NCBI GenBank assembly: GCA_013398295.1
Contig: VZSF01007296.1
Span: forward strand, 450,464-514,463
From: Chionis minor
Lineage: Eukaryota; Chordata; Aves; Charadriiformes; Chionididae
DNA length: 64,000 nt
Reading direction: 5' to 3'
Shown here: in pieces, positions 1 to 13,815 of the stretch
How the letters are laid out: the number at the start of each line of letters is the position of its first letter
How positions within the stretch are numbered: the first letter of the stretch is position 1
Notes under the pieces: generated by a model
The model's input: the letters and a program-made list of their open reading frames with translations, nothing else
Told to the model about the DNA's origin: nothing
The model's database searches: none
Program-made: the position numbers and the translations under genes

Positions 1-3000
1 TGTGAGTTTACTGGTGGGCAGCCACTACAGCACACCCAGACAACCAACAGGTTTGCACCTGCTTATTGCCTTGCTGTATGCGACCGGCTTTGCGTTACAG
101 CTGAGGCACAAATGGGTCCCTTCTGGGTTTGCAAAAGGGAAGAGCTTTACCACATAAAGCAAATCTATATTCCTGTCTTCCAACTAGTAGCTAACAGAGG
201 AGCAGCTCTGCAAAGATCGTCTCAAGTGAATGTTGCATTTTGATTTCACTATTTGAATTGCTCGGTAATGTGCCTTCAAAGGTATCTGTGCATGTTAACT
301 TCCTAGCTACCACGCTGAGCATCTAACTATGCTACAGCTGTTATTTGTAAGGAAATTCTCCAATGAATAAATTACCAGAAACATTATTATCATGGAAGAG
401 AAAATGCAACCCTTACGTCCTTCTTCAACATTTATATTCTGCTCTGAGTCTTGAAACTGCCATTCTAAGATAAGGATGAGAGTCTAGGTAAGAGTCTGGA
501 GTGAGAGTCACGTTAATTAGCAATACTTTCCTTCCATAGTTACAAAGAATCCAGCTGGCTATGTGGACAGGTGGAAAACACAGAAAGAGATCTGGAGTCC
601 ATCCATTGTAAACTGATATTTAAAAAGTTAAATATTTTACATCAGTGATTTTTGTTTGTTACTCCTTGATCTGTAATAAGTGGTCATGTAGGAGTTTGGA
701 CTATAACCTCATGGTAGTGAGGTTTATAAGTCTGCCAAGCATTATTTAAACCATGTCGTATCTCACATTTAGTTGAAATATATTTAAAATTGTGTGTGTT
801 CATGCCTTTCAGGTACGTCTGCTATCATAGAGGCTGAGAGGCAGGATAAATTAGCCCTTACTGAGCATAGCGCTGACAAGCTAGACTGATCATTTAAAAA
901 TTAGTTTAGGCATTTCTATATTGCAGGGAAATTGCCAAAGCTTACTGAGAAGGAATTAAAGCCTGTCTTTCCCCTTCCCTCCACCTCCTCTCCATTGGCA
1001 ACAGCTGCTTCAGTAGCTCTGACTCAGTCTTATGGCTGTGCCGTTCCCCTCTGCCTGCAGCTGGCTTGGGCTGTCTTGTTCCTGGGTATTCCCTTATTCT
1101 CATTTTCCACTCTTTATGGTTTCTTTCTTTCTTTTTTATTTATTTATTTTTTAATACCTTGCTTGCTGAATGAGATAAATGCAATCTCATGTTACCTGCA
1201 TAAGCCTAGGGCAGATATTTCTCACTAGGGCTGGGATTTCCAGAGTAGCTGGAGTTGTTGCATGTCCAGCTTTCACATGCCTTTGTACCCATGGTCCTGT
1301 ACAGACTGCCTCCTCTGAAAAAGCTGCCGGGAATTTCTGTGCTCACCTAGGATACTGTAGTCAACAAATCCCTGAAGGACCGTTTCTTGCTGACAAAGGA
1401 TGCAGCCCATATCAGACTTCTCCAGTGGTAGAGGTGTTCCCATTCAAACACCTTCCTACCTGCCTCAGTTCAATGGTCCCTTACTCGTGCCGCTGCAATT
1501 CTGTGTGCTGTCGTGCTCCAGAGCAATCTGATTTAAACAACAGCAAACAGCCCACACCATTAAGTTGTCTTACTGTGTAATGGCAGGTGCATGACTCGGG
1601 CCTGGGGAGAGCAGGTGTTTTCTTAAAATTGCTTTGGTGTTGGAGAAATTACAATGTAGGACTATATCCTAAGATGTTTCTGAGCATAAAAAGACTGCCT
1701 GTGATTGCTGTTTAGGAAAGTGCTAGGAATAAGTTAAATTCTCCCTCTACCCCAATATGTAAAGGTAATATATTATTTCAGGAGGAACTTGAGAACTTTT
1801 TATTTGAATTATGGAGAGCATCCTGGCCTGGCAGGTGTTTTTATTAATACATTTCTGGTGTTGGGGAATAAAATCAGATTACCTAAAGATTTTTCTGTTT
1901 GCTAGATCTGGTTAGAATGATGATAACACAGACTCTATGCAAGAAACATTGTGATGATGACATAATATATGTCTGAAATGATACAGTGTTTTCACAAATC
2001 ACAAGATGAAGGGATAGCTTATCTTCAGATTTTAGCGCTTTCTACTGCAGTATGAATTATATCGTATAATCTTTACTTGCATTCTGAAAATTGTCTGCAG
2101 TCACATATACTCAATTTAGGGGAAGCGCACATAAAGTAAATTAGGTTAGAAGAACTCCTAACTCTGCATTTTGTAATGCTGATCTAATAGAAAGCAGCCC
2201 AAAAAGAATACAGTAATGATAGGGCATAAATGTTAGCATTATGTATAAATAAATGTCAGGCATAAGTTTTCTTCTAAATTTGCCTTAAGAGCCGAGTGGA
2301 TGTCCCTTGTGACCATAAATACAGAATATCTGACAAAGGCCTGGCAAGCAAGAAGTTTATCAGAAAGCAGGGGATAGAAAATCATGTAACATTCAACACA
2401 GATCTCTCTCTTGAGTAATCTTCACCCCCTTCAATCCACCCCCCCAGCTTGGTGCAGATGAGATTGATTGTAATGATGAACATCTTGGGTCCCCCTGGAG
2501 GTGGAGGGCTGGGAAGTGGAGGAAGACTACATATGGAAGTTTCTGAGGAGCATGGGGAAAGCTCAGTAAAGAAACTCAGGGGAAAAGAAGGACCAGATGG
2601 TGCATGAAGTGAATCGCAGGATCTATGATTAACATGACTACCAGATTCAGAAATGGAAGATTTCTCTTTTCAAGTAAAGGTTTCAATTTTTCTTACATAT
2701 TAATTTTCCGCCTCTATCCTTCATCTTCAGAGTTGCAATGTGGTGATATTTTTGAGATGATTATGAGGTGTAAAACCATAAAGAACTCATTTATGTGAGA
2801 GACTTGTACACTATGATTTTCTGATTGAATGATGATAATGTGTGTACAGGAGACAGTTTCAACAACAGTCTGGTAAACAGGAAAGTATTAATTATTGTTC
2901 ATTACCTCATGAATTGAAGGTACTTGTTGACTGTAGCTCCCGTTTTCTCTTTGAATTAATGTTTAGCTGGACTTAACCAAATATGTGTTCTGGCTACAGT

Positions 3001-5138
3001 TATTGTATTAAGCAAAGAATAAATTATGCTTTTAAATTACAGTAAACCAAGATTAACAGAAGGATCAATAATTTAATTTTCAGGTGTCTTAAAGTGTCTC
3101 TGAAATATATGTTCTGGCATCTGCTGCAATCCAATTTGTTTTTTTAGGCAATTTTAGAGAAGAGAAGATCACATACTGATATCAATTGCTCTATCCAATA
3201 GTAAATTAACATATGGAGATCTGGCTTCGTGAATGATGGCTGCTTCTGATGCTGAGAAAGCTAAGCTCTGATGACTTCGTATTTACAGAATACATCCTCT
3301 TAGGTTTGTGGTCAAAACTGTTAGTGAAAACTGGAGTGTTTATGTTCTTTAGATGTAGTGGTGATATCTTCTGCTGCAAATTTCATCCTGGGAGCAGGAG
3401 GAGGGAGCTGCCCTACAGGGACCAGGGACCAAGGGTCAACACCATGGGTGCAGTCAGCATTGTTCAAATCACTGGTTTTGGTGATTGGACACGAGTCCTG
3501 AGGGCAGCTCTGGGGGCTGCAGCCTCTCCCCCGCCCTGTTGACTCTGCACAGTATTTCTAGTTTTAGGTGGCATTAATAGACCAAAAAAGAACAAGATTA
3601 TAATGATATGTTTGTCCAAGTTCACAATTGCCATGTTTTCATAGACGTGCCACTTGATCCTCACATGAAAGGAAAAGTTGAAGGGTGGGTGGTGATGGAG
3701 TGGCTGACCTGGTGGAAAGCTCGAGAACACCTACAGAAATGTCTGCTCCTGAGTGCTGCTCACAGCTATGAAATTTTTAGGAGATATTCCAAATTAGCTG
3801 AGTGTGAAATATCATTCTGAGGTGATTCGAATTTTGTGGACTGCAGCAAAAAATGGCCAATAAAATGGTAATAATAGTAAGAAAGAAAGTTACAAAACGA
3901 TTGTTAAAAGCATAACTCAACCCAAAACCTAGTTCTTACAAAACCATAATTGTCTTGTACATGGTTTTCAACTGTAATATCTCAGAATAACTAATTCTGC
4001 ATATTTTTAATATACTGAAAGAAATAAATTATTTCATTGTAACCTTGATTTTTTTTTCTTTCCAAATCTATGGCTGTTATTAGGCTAGTGGAATAAAAAT
4101 GGAAGTTTTATGGTATGCTACGCATTGTTCCAATTTCGTTACCAACCATTACTAAAAGGAGCCCAACAGAAATCGAAGGAGGGTTTGGTTGCTACCTAGA
4201 TTTAATCTGTGCATTGAATGAGACATGTATGTGTTACATTCTGTTAATTTGCATGTGAAATACATGGTATATTATTTTTTTAAATTTTATTTATAATTAC
4301 TATACTTTGTTATATAGTGAGGAAATGGTGTGCAAAGATTCTTCTTTCCTTTGTTTCTAGCATAGCAGATCTTGCAGAGAATATAGATAGGCAAGAAATT
4401 CTTGTAAAATCCTACAGATCCTCCTCATGGAGATTTGTCTGGTAAATTTTAAAGGTCCCTTACATACAGAATACAATTACTTGGAATGTCAGTGCTTACC
4501 TGCCTTTAGCTCCTATGGGATGTTTAAATTTCATGGAGTTGATGTGTTCTTTCCTTTGCTCAGGCTAAACATCCAGGCAGGTTTCTCTATGTCCTCCAAC
4601 CCCTGCTTGAATTTCTGAAGTTTTGAACACCCATTTGATTAGCAAACCCTATTTGAAAAAGAATAATTATATGCTTTTAGAGTAATTTTGTTAGGTGCAT
4701 TCAGCAGAAGGAATGACACCTGAATTGATAGCATTACTGATACTTTTCTTGTGGTTCAGAGCTTGCCAAACCCATGCATGTGTCTACCAGTTGAACCTAC
4801 AGATTAGGTTGTTTAAAGAACAGTTAGACATAGGAAAAAAACACACTTTGTTCTAAATATTTAGCTGTATTTTCTACAAAGAGCAAGGTTTTTATTGCAA
4901 GTAAAAAGTATAAAATAAAAGAGGCTAATTCTTTCTAGTTTGCCCTTTGCTAACGTAATGAGTTTTGCAATGAGTAGATCTTTCACACAAGAACAGGAAA
5001 GCAAAAGATTTTTCTTTGGTTGGAAAATATGCTTACAAAATCAGAAAAAAATTGGCAGGAGCAGGTGTTACACCTGAAAGTATTTTTTAGAACTAAGCTA
5101 TGGTTGGTGTGTGGTGGGGTTTCGGGATTTTTTTGGGG
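1..5138. other. unique non-coding AT-rich stretch
   Basis: No recognisable exon, RNA gene or transposable element is seen here. Open frames exist (about 932-1228, 1179-1580, 3249-3542 on + and 3464-3730 on -), but they overlap on both strands or in several frames and match no protein family I recognise. A locally GC-rich patch lies at about 3395-3545 inside otherwise AT-rich sequence, with no CpG cluster or clear splice-site pair. Its origin is unknown. Confidence 0.6.
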
Positions 5139-5151
5139 TTTTTTTTTTTTT
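5139..5151 (+). repeat. poly(T) tract, 13 T
   Basis: A run of 13 T follows a G/T-rich lead of TTTTTTTGGGG type. It is one of a series of long T runs on this strand. Its flanks do not look like a retrotransposed cDNA. Confidence 0.9.
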
Positions 5152-7635
5152 GGTGGAGGCAGGAGCAGGACTTCAGAATCTTAATATTTCAAGTTGACAG
5201 CATCCAGTTAAATTGCTTTGTGAGAGCTGGGAGTGTGCTGGCTGACGAATGCATACTCTGTAGTGTGTGATACCATGCATATAAAATGGTTTATTGAGCA
5301 AAATAAACAATTCTCTGCAGTCTCTGACAGACAATTCTACATTTCTCTGCAGTCTCATCACTGGCAGCTATGACCAGTCAAGTACAGTCTACCTGTGCAT
5401 TTGCAATGGCTTCTGTCTATTTCATATAATTTAGGCCTAAATACCTCTTTAGTAGTGCACACCTCTCACTTGTTTTGCTAGTTGGAATTTTTTGGTGCTC
5501 TTAATCGTATGGTATTTTTCTGCCGCTTCAGACCAGAATAATAATGATTTCTTTTTCATAATGTAGACATACAATGTATTTAAAAGTAATATTTAACTGG
5601 AAAGCTCAGGCCTTCATAGGCCTTCTGTTTATCTTTCTAACATCTCATATGAAGCTGTTGTTACTTCCTAATTAGAATACATGTCATTTTTGTACCCATT
5701 ATTTTCAGTTAGCATAGGGACGACTCGGGTATTGTGTAGTGTTTAGTTGTTGGTTTTAAAGGAACAAAATTTATGCCACTTATTTTCATCATCCAATTTT
5801 CTAATTTTCTAAATGGAAAAATGTCACTTACAGCAAACCAGGGGCCCTAACTTTGAAAATTTTATTCTTATTTGAGGATTTATTTTGCACCTGCTAAATA
5901 CATGGTTTTATTCAATCCTTGCCACTGATTTTGTGTCTTTTATTTACTTGTGCCAAAATGTGTAGGAGGAAAGAGTGGAGATAGCAGAGCCATTATAACT
6001 TCATCCAGTATGTCAAACGAGCTTCTAAAATTTAAAATAGTCTTGTTTTTCTGGTGCACAGTTTTTAACAGGATAAAATTTCTGCACTCTTGCAGACTCT
6101 TCCTGCATCCTTCATTAGTACAAGGTATACTGAAAATAAAAGGAATAGAATCTGTACCTCAATGATAGCTATGCAGTTCTGTGCTCATTATTTTTGAAAT
6201 CTGAAGAGACTCAATATTCAGCTAGAGATGGGAGGTTGATCAAAATCAAGCTAGGCTTTTTAAAGTATCCATATAAACAATATATATGGTCTGTTGACAG
6301 CTACTTGTGAATTTTATGTGAATGAAGAAAATTCAGGTTAGAGGTGCACGAGGCTGAGCGTGTTCAAGCTGTTGCACTATTTCTGCTGGGGCTGACCACC
6401 TTCAGCGTTCCTGAAAGGAGAAAACTCTTTAAAAAGCTTATCTTATGACTGGTAGATTTCAAAACACTTTGCAAAAGGGAAAAGTGAGCTTATTCCCAAT
6501 CTAAAGCAAAATAATTCATAATCAGGCAAGTTCCCTGCTTTGTAAATGACCTCTCTGCAGAAGCCCATGGAAAAGGTCATTGAGTTAAAGAGAAACCCAG
6601 AGTCCATGCTGAAGAGGAACAATGTGCAGAAGTGCAAACAAAGTAATGTATTTTCTCCTGTTATCTTTGAGGCAGCTGTGTAATGATATCCTGGGTTAGT
6701 GTCAACAGGAAAGTGCCAGCAGGGGGCTGGGCCATTGTTCTGTTTTCTGGTTTTTTTAACGGTTTTAGGAAGAGAAGGCTTCATACTACAAAAATTAAGT
6801 AACTGAGCTAGCTTATTTTTTGGTAAGTTTACAGTGCGCTGTGTTTTTCCACCAGTGAGATATTAAAGCTTTGTCATTTCCGTTTGACAACTTCCTCAGC
6901 ACCCTCGTGCATTAAAATCCAATTCTACTTCCCTAATAAAACTGTTAGTTTATGACTATTGTGAACTTCTATAATGTGGATCAATATTGGTTTTTTCTGA
7001 AGCTACTTCTCACTAGACGTGTTAAAATAAACAATTTGATTTTAGAAAAAAACTTTCTATTTAAAATGAGCAAGAAAGTGCTTGAGTCTTATTGCTGTAT
7101 TTTGAGAATTTGAAGAGTGCTACAAAGACTTAAACAGACTCAGGCTTGCCCGCAGCAATGCGTAATAGTTTTTATGGTTTTCAGTCAAAGAATTTAGCAT
7201 GAGGAGTAAGAATATTTAATTTATTTCAGTCACTAAGAGAACAATTAACTGTTTGAGTAAGTCACAATCCTTGGCTCCCAAGTGCAGATTATTTAGACCC
7301 GTTTGGGTCACCTGGGCAAATAGAATCTGACTGTCCCATGGCGCTGCAGGATGTGACACACTGGCTGCAATTCATTGTCTACGTGGAAGTGTCTAGGGCT
7401 ATTTGAGATGCCCTCAGGGTATCCAAGACATCTGTGCACAACTTGCACATCTGCAAGCTCACTAGATGCCTACGTATGGGCAAATATATCAACCCCACCA
7501 GACAGCTGGAGAACGAACAGTTCACTGTTCTTATTGAAGACCTGAGTGGATAGTTAGGGTGTTTTTCAAAACTTTGTTTCTACTCTTCCTCCCCTATTCT
7601 TCCCATTCCAAGCTTTCTAGTCATTATTAATCTGA
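5152..7635. other. unique non-coding stretch
   Basis: I see no gene or repeat. A minus-strand open frame at 6443-6784 has no recognisable domain, and its composition resembles the surrounding sequence. Confidence 0.55.
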
Positions 7636-7704
7636 TTTTTTTTGGTTTTTTGTTTTTGGTTTTTTGGTGTGTTGTGGGTTTTTTTTTTTGTTTTTGTGAT
7701 GGGG
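7636..7704. repeat. G/T low-complexity tract
   Basis: This is an interrupted T/G tract made of T5-T11 blocks separated by GG or GTG, with an 11-T run at 7679-7689. It is simple-sequence material. Similar T/G or complementary A/C tracts recur at about 13477-13510, 30691-30717, 33001-33050, 43938-43990 and 61779-61835. Confidence 0.8.
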
Positions 7705-8802
7705 CATTTTGGCTTGGCAGATGTAAAGATATATATTTGGTTCAGTCTAAAACATTTATTTTCCTATTTTTCACATTTTTAAAAATTCCCCAAATTCTGG
7801 AAGATAGTTTTGTTTGTTTATCTATTCATTAAAGATGAACCCTGTCCATGACTGTAACTGGGGAGAGTGCCCTGTGTTGTGTGCTGAGAATGTAGTAAGT
7901 TAAATAAGCAGCCTCTGTGATGCAGCTGGTGGATGTAGTCACGATCAACTGCTCAGAAGTGAAAGGTGAAAACACTGATCAGAAGCAGAAGCTGGATTTA
8001 TTGACAGGGAGAGTCACTAAGGGAAATTCAGACATTATCTGGTGCGCTGCAAGTTCCTCTGTTTTATGATACAGTAATGGATAAGCTTGCTCCAAACAGG
8101 GTCCCTGTCTTCCCTAGAATGAGCAGAGATGGGAAGCCTAAATATTCAAGGAAGAGCTGATGACTGTGTCTCCCTGAAGTAATGACTAGTTCTGATCATA
8201 ACCTATTATTTTGGTGCATTTTCCATAACAGGACATGCACTCTAATTAGAAGCAAGCTGCAATGAAAGCGTTTGAAAAGGGAATATTTTATTCCCTCTTT
8301 TTTTTGAGAATTGTTTTCTGACCATCATTAATAGAAATTACCCATCAATCATGATGCAGAATTTGGTTTACAAATCTGCAAGAAGAATTTGCGATTAGCT
8401 GGCTGGATGGGGTAAGGACATCACATGTGAATTCCACGTGAACTCTTGCTTTTTAGAGCTTCCCTGAATTATAGTGTAGTTTTTCAGTGTTAGCTGGTGC
8501 CAACATACAGCCAGAGAGAGAAATGTTGATTAATGCAAACTTTATGGATTAATCAGCATCAGAATCAGTACCTCAGAGACTCAGAAATATGTGCAAACTC
8601 TGCTGTTCCGCTGCCCACAAATCTCAGACAGGTATCTCAATTGAAATTGTTGTGTGTTTTTTTTCCCTCAGAATCACTAAATAGTGAGTGAGAGATTGTT
8701 GCAGAAATAAAAACGGTTTATTTTCAGTGACAAAGAAAGTGGGGAAGGAGGCCATAGGGACTGTTCTAATCTCTCCTCCATGCTTATAGTGAATGATGTA
8801 TC
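7705..8802. other. unique non-coding stretch
   Basis: No gene, RNA or transposable element was recognised. The sequence is plain AT-rich DNA. Confidence 0.5.
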
Positions 8803-8821
8803 TTTTTTTTTTTTTTTTTTT
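8803..8821 (+). repeat. poly(T) tract, 19 T
   Basis: An uninterrupted run of 19 T. A reversed poly(A) tail of a processed pseudogene was considered, but the sequence to its right does not read as a known coding sequence on the minus strand. Confidence 0.95.
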
Positions 8822-11800
8822 GTCTACAAGAAAAAGCAAGTGCTGTATCTCTTGTCCTGTAGTTTCCTGAATTAAGTGTGTCTTTTGTGGACCTCTTACA
8901 AGCAGACCTAATTAAAAAAAAACAACCAAAACCTCCTATTGGGAATCACCTTTAACTAAATTTAGATTTTCAAGTGAAGGATATTACACTAATTAATGCA
9001 AAATAAGGAAAATGCTAACGTGATGTATCTGATAATCTGCAGGGGAACAGATTTGTCTGAAATTTACTATGTTATGTGTTTTCTGCTGTTCAGGAGCTGT
9101 ACAAAACAAACATAATAACCCTGCAGTTAAGCTGTGTTTGCTTCTTTTTAACCTCATCAGAGAAATGTGAGGCTGCTGGAATGTATAAAGGGTTTCCTTT
9201 GCTTCACCTTCCTTCATGTACGTTTCCCAGCACACTTGTGCACCCCCTGTTGCCCTTCGCTTCCTACCATCTCTGAAGACTAGATCTGATAAAAAGAATA
9301 GCTTAAGCAAAGAAGTATTTGTGATTGACAATTCCTTTTGCTGCCCTTCTTCAAAACTGAGAGCTTTGGTCTCAGTAGATGGAGGAATACAATTATCTCC
9401 TTGAAGAAGTTTTGCAAAGTGTTGGCCCTTTTTCAGCATGAACATTAATTCATATTATTCTCAGTGGGAAGAAAGAGGACAGTAGCTATCCTGTCCCAAG
9501 GTAATGAGGAATAGGATGTAGAGACAATAAATATCTTTGGTAAGTAGTCCCTGAGACTGATGGGAGAAAAAAAGCACTTGTGCAAAATCATAATAAACTA
9601 AAACTTGGTTTTACTCTGGTTAGAATTATTTTAGTGGCTCTTAACCAAATGGATCTTAACTGTGAAGGAAATTGTATTGCACTGAAAGCATATTAATCAG
9701 TATCAGAAACAAATCTTCAGTATTCTCCACTTCTGACAGTTGTATCTGTGTTCTTTTACAGGAGAGCAGCCCAAATTCTGACTTCTGAGAACTTTAATTT
9801 TCTGTAACATTAGCCCAGGTTTACCTTTCGTGCACCAAAAAGTAAAGTGCAAGTAGCTTGTAACCACTGATTGCTGAGATGATCAGAGTTAAACATCTTA
9901 GCGATTTTTAAACCAATTTTCTTTTCTTAGATTCTCAGAAATATGCCTATTTAAGTGCCACTCTACTCCACTGGAGCTGGTTTTGATACATGCCAGGGAT
10001 AACGGAAATCCTTGTGTTTGGGTCATTTAAGATAAATACAAATTATGTAAGAAATTTGTTAAGGTCTTAAAGGAACCATTTCCAAACTGATTTTGATTCC
10101 AAGTAACAGTTACTTTGTATTCTCAGACTATCCATTTTCTATTTAGAGATAGTCAGCGTTAAGTGCTTTAAAACTAGATGAAAGAATGCCTTGATGCATT
10201 GCAAAGATCTGGAATTGCCGTTTTAAGTGCAAAACTTGGCTTACCCTGTATAGTGGAGCCAGAAACAAAGCTCCATAAAGTATGAAATCCTACTGTTAAA
10301 GCAGCAGTGCACTCTCGGTGTGGTGGGGGTGTGTTGCGTGGGCCTTGTTTTTTTTGAGTTGTGCTGTGATCCATGTGGGAGCCACGGGTCCTCTTTGTGC
10401 CAGGTCTAGTAGAAACCTGTAAGAAACGGGCTGGTCCCTGGATGAAGCGTTCAGGTGTGCTGGGCTTTGCATTTGTGCTACTGGGACCTGAAAAACTCTT
10501 AAGGTCTATGTTCATTTATCTGTGTTCTCTGAAAAGTGATTGAGTGAGCTGTTCAGAATCTTTTCAGACAAACTCGTCCATTATTGTAGTGGTAGGACCT
10601 GAAACACCACTGAAATGCAAATGGCACGTGGGGAACCCTACTTGCTATCTGACTGCCCCATCAATGTTGCTGAGGGCAGATGCTCTCTGCTTCTTGGATT
10701 CTGGTTTGTTTCTGTCTTTTGTGTCCGAACTCTCTCAAAATCTTTTTCTTAAGGGATGCACTGAGTGTTATGTAACATAATCTGCTCAAAGTATTGCTGT
10801 AAGTAGGACTATACATCTCCCCCCTGTCTGTGGGAAATGTTTTTGCATGAGCTTTGTGCTCGGCATTAAAAAAGCCCAAACAACTTTGGTACAAATGTCT
10901 GTGATGTTGCTTAATAGTTTTATACAGTATAAGAGAAAAATAATGAAGCCACCTCCTGAACCACAGTGTTAGCAGCAGAATTACAGCTTCTGTAGAGTTT
11001 GCACTTTCTTTTTATTTACAAGGTGCCTTTGGTGATAATCTTTAAAAATTCATCTTCAGTTCTGTTTTCCTCATCCATACGTAGCTAGGGGCTGCAAACT
11101 AGGGCTTGGGATAATCACTGCTATCCTACACTTCTCTGCTGATCAGCCCCTTCAAGTAAGAGATCGTTTTCTTACAGTGATAAAAAGTCTTGGGGTTGGT
11201 GCAGTTTTGATGACTGTTATTACAGAATTTTCATTCTTTTTGTTTTTCCTGCTATAATTTTATGATTTTTACTTCACCTCAAATTTTAGGTTAATAGAAC
11301 TTAATATGGCTTGCATGTGACACATACATGTGTTGTCGAGACTTTTTACATGTGGTCAGACTGAGATGAATGCGTGCCTGAAACAGCTATTCCTTCAAAG
11401 TGCACGGGAATACGGTGCAGACAGAATATCAGATCTACCAAAAGCTGAGATGCTGGCCAGATTTTGATCTCAAATAAAACATGTGTGTTTGATGTCAGTG
11501 GCATTTATTTCAGATTTATATCTGTGTAATTGAGAACAGTGTTTTAGCCTCTCTGGCTGGTCTGCCTCCTGAGATTTTCTTTACTTATGGGCTACAAAGA
11601 TTTGCCCTGTTGTCTTTTATATAACCTGTTAGATACATGTCTCTGATCAAGTTATGTGTGCCATTTTTGTATTGGTCTTTACGGGGCCTACCCTGTAACT
11701 TATCTTAAAACTTTTTGAATGAGTGGCAGTCATAGCAAGTGAGAGAAATATCGGAATATTTTCATCTAACCCATTCAGGTATGCATCATGCATCACATGA

Positions 11801-13476
11801 TCATTACTTATGTGTGGGTTGAATATTTGTTATTGTTCAAAAATATACTGAACAGAAGTCAGAAGCCTTTGCAAAGCAGGATGGTATGTGAAAGGAGTTC
11901 CTTAATGTTGAGTGCTCTGGAATAACATTTGTTTGCTGTCTGAGGGATAGGCAAGCTGTGAGGGCAAGGCTGCTCAGCAGTCCAGTCCTGGCTGCAACAG
12001 TCTTTTGCTCTGTGTGCTTTAGTGAATAATTCAGTCATGCTGGGAGAGGTTTTCAAAAGGGATATAAATTACCACTTTCTGTGATGCTTTTTTAAAGTCC
12101 ATCTTTGGAGGTGGGGTGGGCAATGCTAGGTCTTGAAAGACGCTGAACCATCTTTTCCTCTTCTGACAAACATGTTCTGCTGTGCCACCGTAGGCTTTGA
12201 TTCATTCACCGTGAATCTTAAACACTGAACCTAAGTACTCTAGTTACTGTAGGTTACTGCTAAAATCAACAGAGGGTGATAATACTTACAGGATACAACT
12301 CAGTTAACTGAAGATCTGAACTGTCTTCTGGACTGCCTATTTTATCTTCATTTTAAACAGGGACTCCATACTGATGTGGTTCCTAATCTAAAACGTGTCA
12401 AATTCCAGACCTCATGTCTCGGTGCTTTGCAGTAAAAAGAGGCTAATATGATATTCTTTCCGCACATACAAAGTGAAGCAAATACTTTAAAAGCTGTGGA
12501 GGTATACATGTATCTAAGATTGATAGGGCTATTTTCTTCAATTTTAAATCAAGTGCTGGAAGTACGTACTTCCTAACTATAAAGGATTTTGTGAAGATTC
12601 ATGCTTGTAGAATATTTGAAGATGTAAAACACTGCATAAATGATGCTTTCTATTATGTTCTATTACTTTTGTTTTGTGGAAAAAGAAGAATTTACTATAC
12701 TGTAAACCAGGTGAAATAACGCAAGAGAGGTCTCCAGTACAGTGATTGTGCTTTGTGATAAAGGAAGTGCCTAATGGTTCAGTGCTCCTAGGTGTACATG
12801 AGTCACACTTCTGTTCATCTCATTTTGAAGTGAAATGCTTTGGAAGTTGAGTATATGAGCAATGCTAGATAGTCAGGAAGATACTGGTAGAATAAAAAGT
12901 AAGTTGCTTGAAATTAATTATTTGGGAAGTGCTTTGCAAAGCAGAACTGTAAAGAAGGTAAAATCTTCGGCTGGCTCATTAAAATATAAGCATATTATAT
13001 TCATCAGTGAATTAGTGATTAATGTCCCATTTTATTTTCATGTAAAGTACAATATCTGAAAACTAATGTACGCCAGTCTCCAAGATACGTAGCCTTCAAG
13101 TGGTTCATCTGTGAAGGTGTAGTTTAGTTACTCATTTATTATGAATTTCATTTGTTCTTTTTCACTTTGAACATAGATTTCACTGTTTTGAGCTGCCTGG
13201 TATTCTGAAAGTTATGTGTTTTTCAGCTAAACTTAGATATGAATCCCACAGTTTTGTATTCTTTATTTGATGATTCTTCCTCAATTGGATTTGCACAGAG
13301 TAATTTTCACTTCTCAGTTAATTTTTGTCGATGTCCGAGTCCAAGGCTAAAAGTATGAGTGCACAGAGGTGAGGTCTCTAATAGCATTGAGGTGCCTGAA
13401 TGTTTGGATAGGTTCCTAGTGTGTTGTTTTAAAGAGAACTGAGTTACCTGGCTCCCTTCGTGATTTCAGGCACTGA
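8822..13476. other. unique non-coding stretch
   Basis: No recognised gene. The longest frame, 8993-9445 on the minus strand (150 codons), overlaps two plus-strand frames (9076-9276 and 9216-9404) and has no domain, signal peptide or membrane pattern I recognise. The minus-strand frame 10174-10515 (113 codons) encodes a polar, Pro/Thr/Ser-rich sequence of no known family. I treat both as chance frames. Confidence 0.5.
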
Positions 13477-13510
13477 ACAACAAAACACAAAAACAAACAA
13501 AAAAACACCC
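13477..13510. repeat. A/C low-complexity tract
   Basis: An interrupted A-rich tract with single C spacers (CAAAA/ACAAAC type), followed by a short C-rich stretch. It is the same kind of tract as the T/G ones elsewhere, on the opposite strand. Confidence 0.75.
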
Positions 13511-13794
13511 ATTACCCCACTGTCCTCATTATATAGGCACCAAATCACATTTAAAAATATGATTTGGCCTCAAACTCATTGGTATTTGTTTTTCTCCAAA
13601 TGCTGACATAGCGTCTACAGTTCAATGTGTATTAAATGGATATACATTTTTTTTGAGGAGGCTTTCCTCTGGAAGGAGGCTCATGTATGTTAGCAGGGAT
13701 GGAACTGTGGTGTGCTCCCATGGGAATCCTGGTATGGACATTAAAGAAAACAGGCCCATGGGGTGCACTGAGTGTGTTAATCCCACACTATTGA

Positions 13795-13815
13795 AGCTCA
13801 CAGTCACTGTGAGCT
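13795..13815. repeat. perfect 9-bp inverted repeat with 3-nt loop
   Basis: Arms AGCTCACAG and CTGTGAGCT flank the loop TCA. The pairing is perfect over nine bases and stops at the next base on either side. It could form a small hairpin, but nothing links it to a known RNA or regulatory class, and one such repeat in 64 kb may be chance. Confidence 0.7.

Noticed and set aside
1179..1580. 133-codon plus-strand open frame
   Set aside because: It overlaps another frame, has no known motif, and has cysteine-rich composition without a recognisable pattern.
8803..8821. Poly(T) as the reversed poly(A) tail of a processed pseudogene
   Set aside because: The adjacent sequence on the minus strand shows no recognisable coding sequence. 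The same holds for 36603-36620 and 47906-47927.
8993..9445. 150-codon minus-strand open frame
   Set aside because: It has no recognisable domain, overlaps two plus-strand frames, shows no splice or promoter context, and is not unusual in length for 64 kb of sequence.
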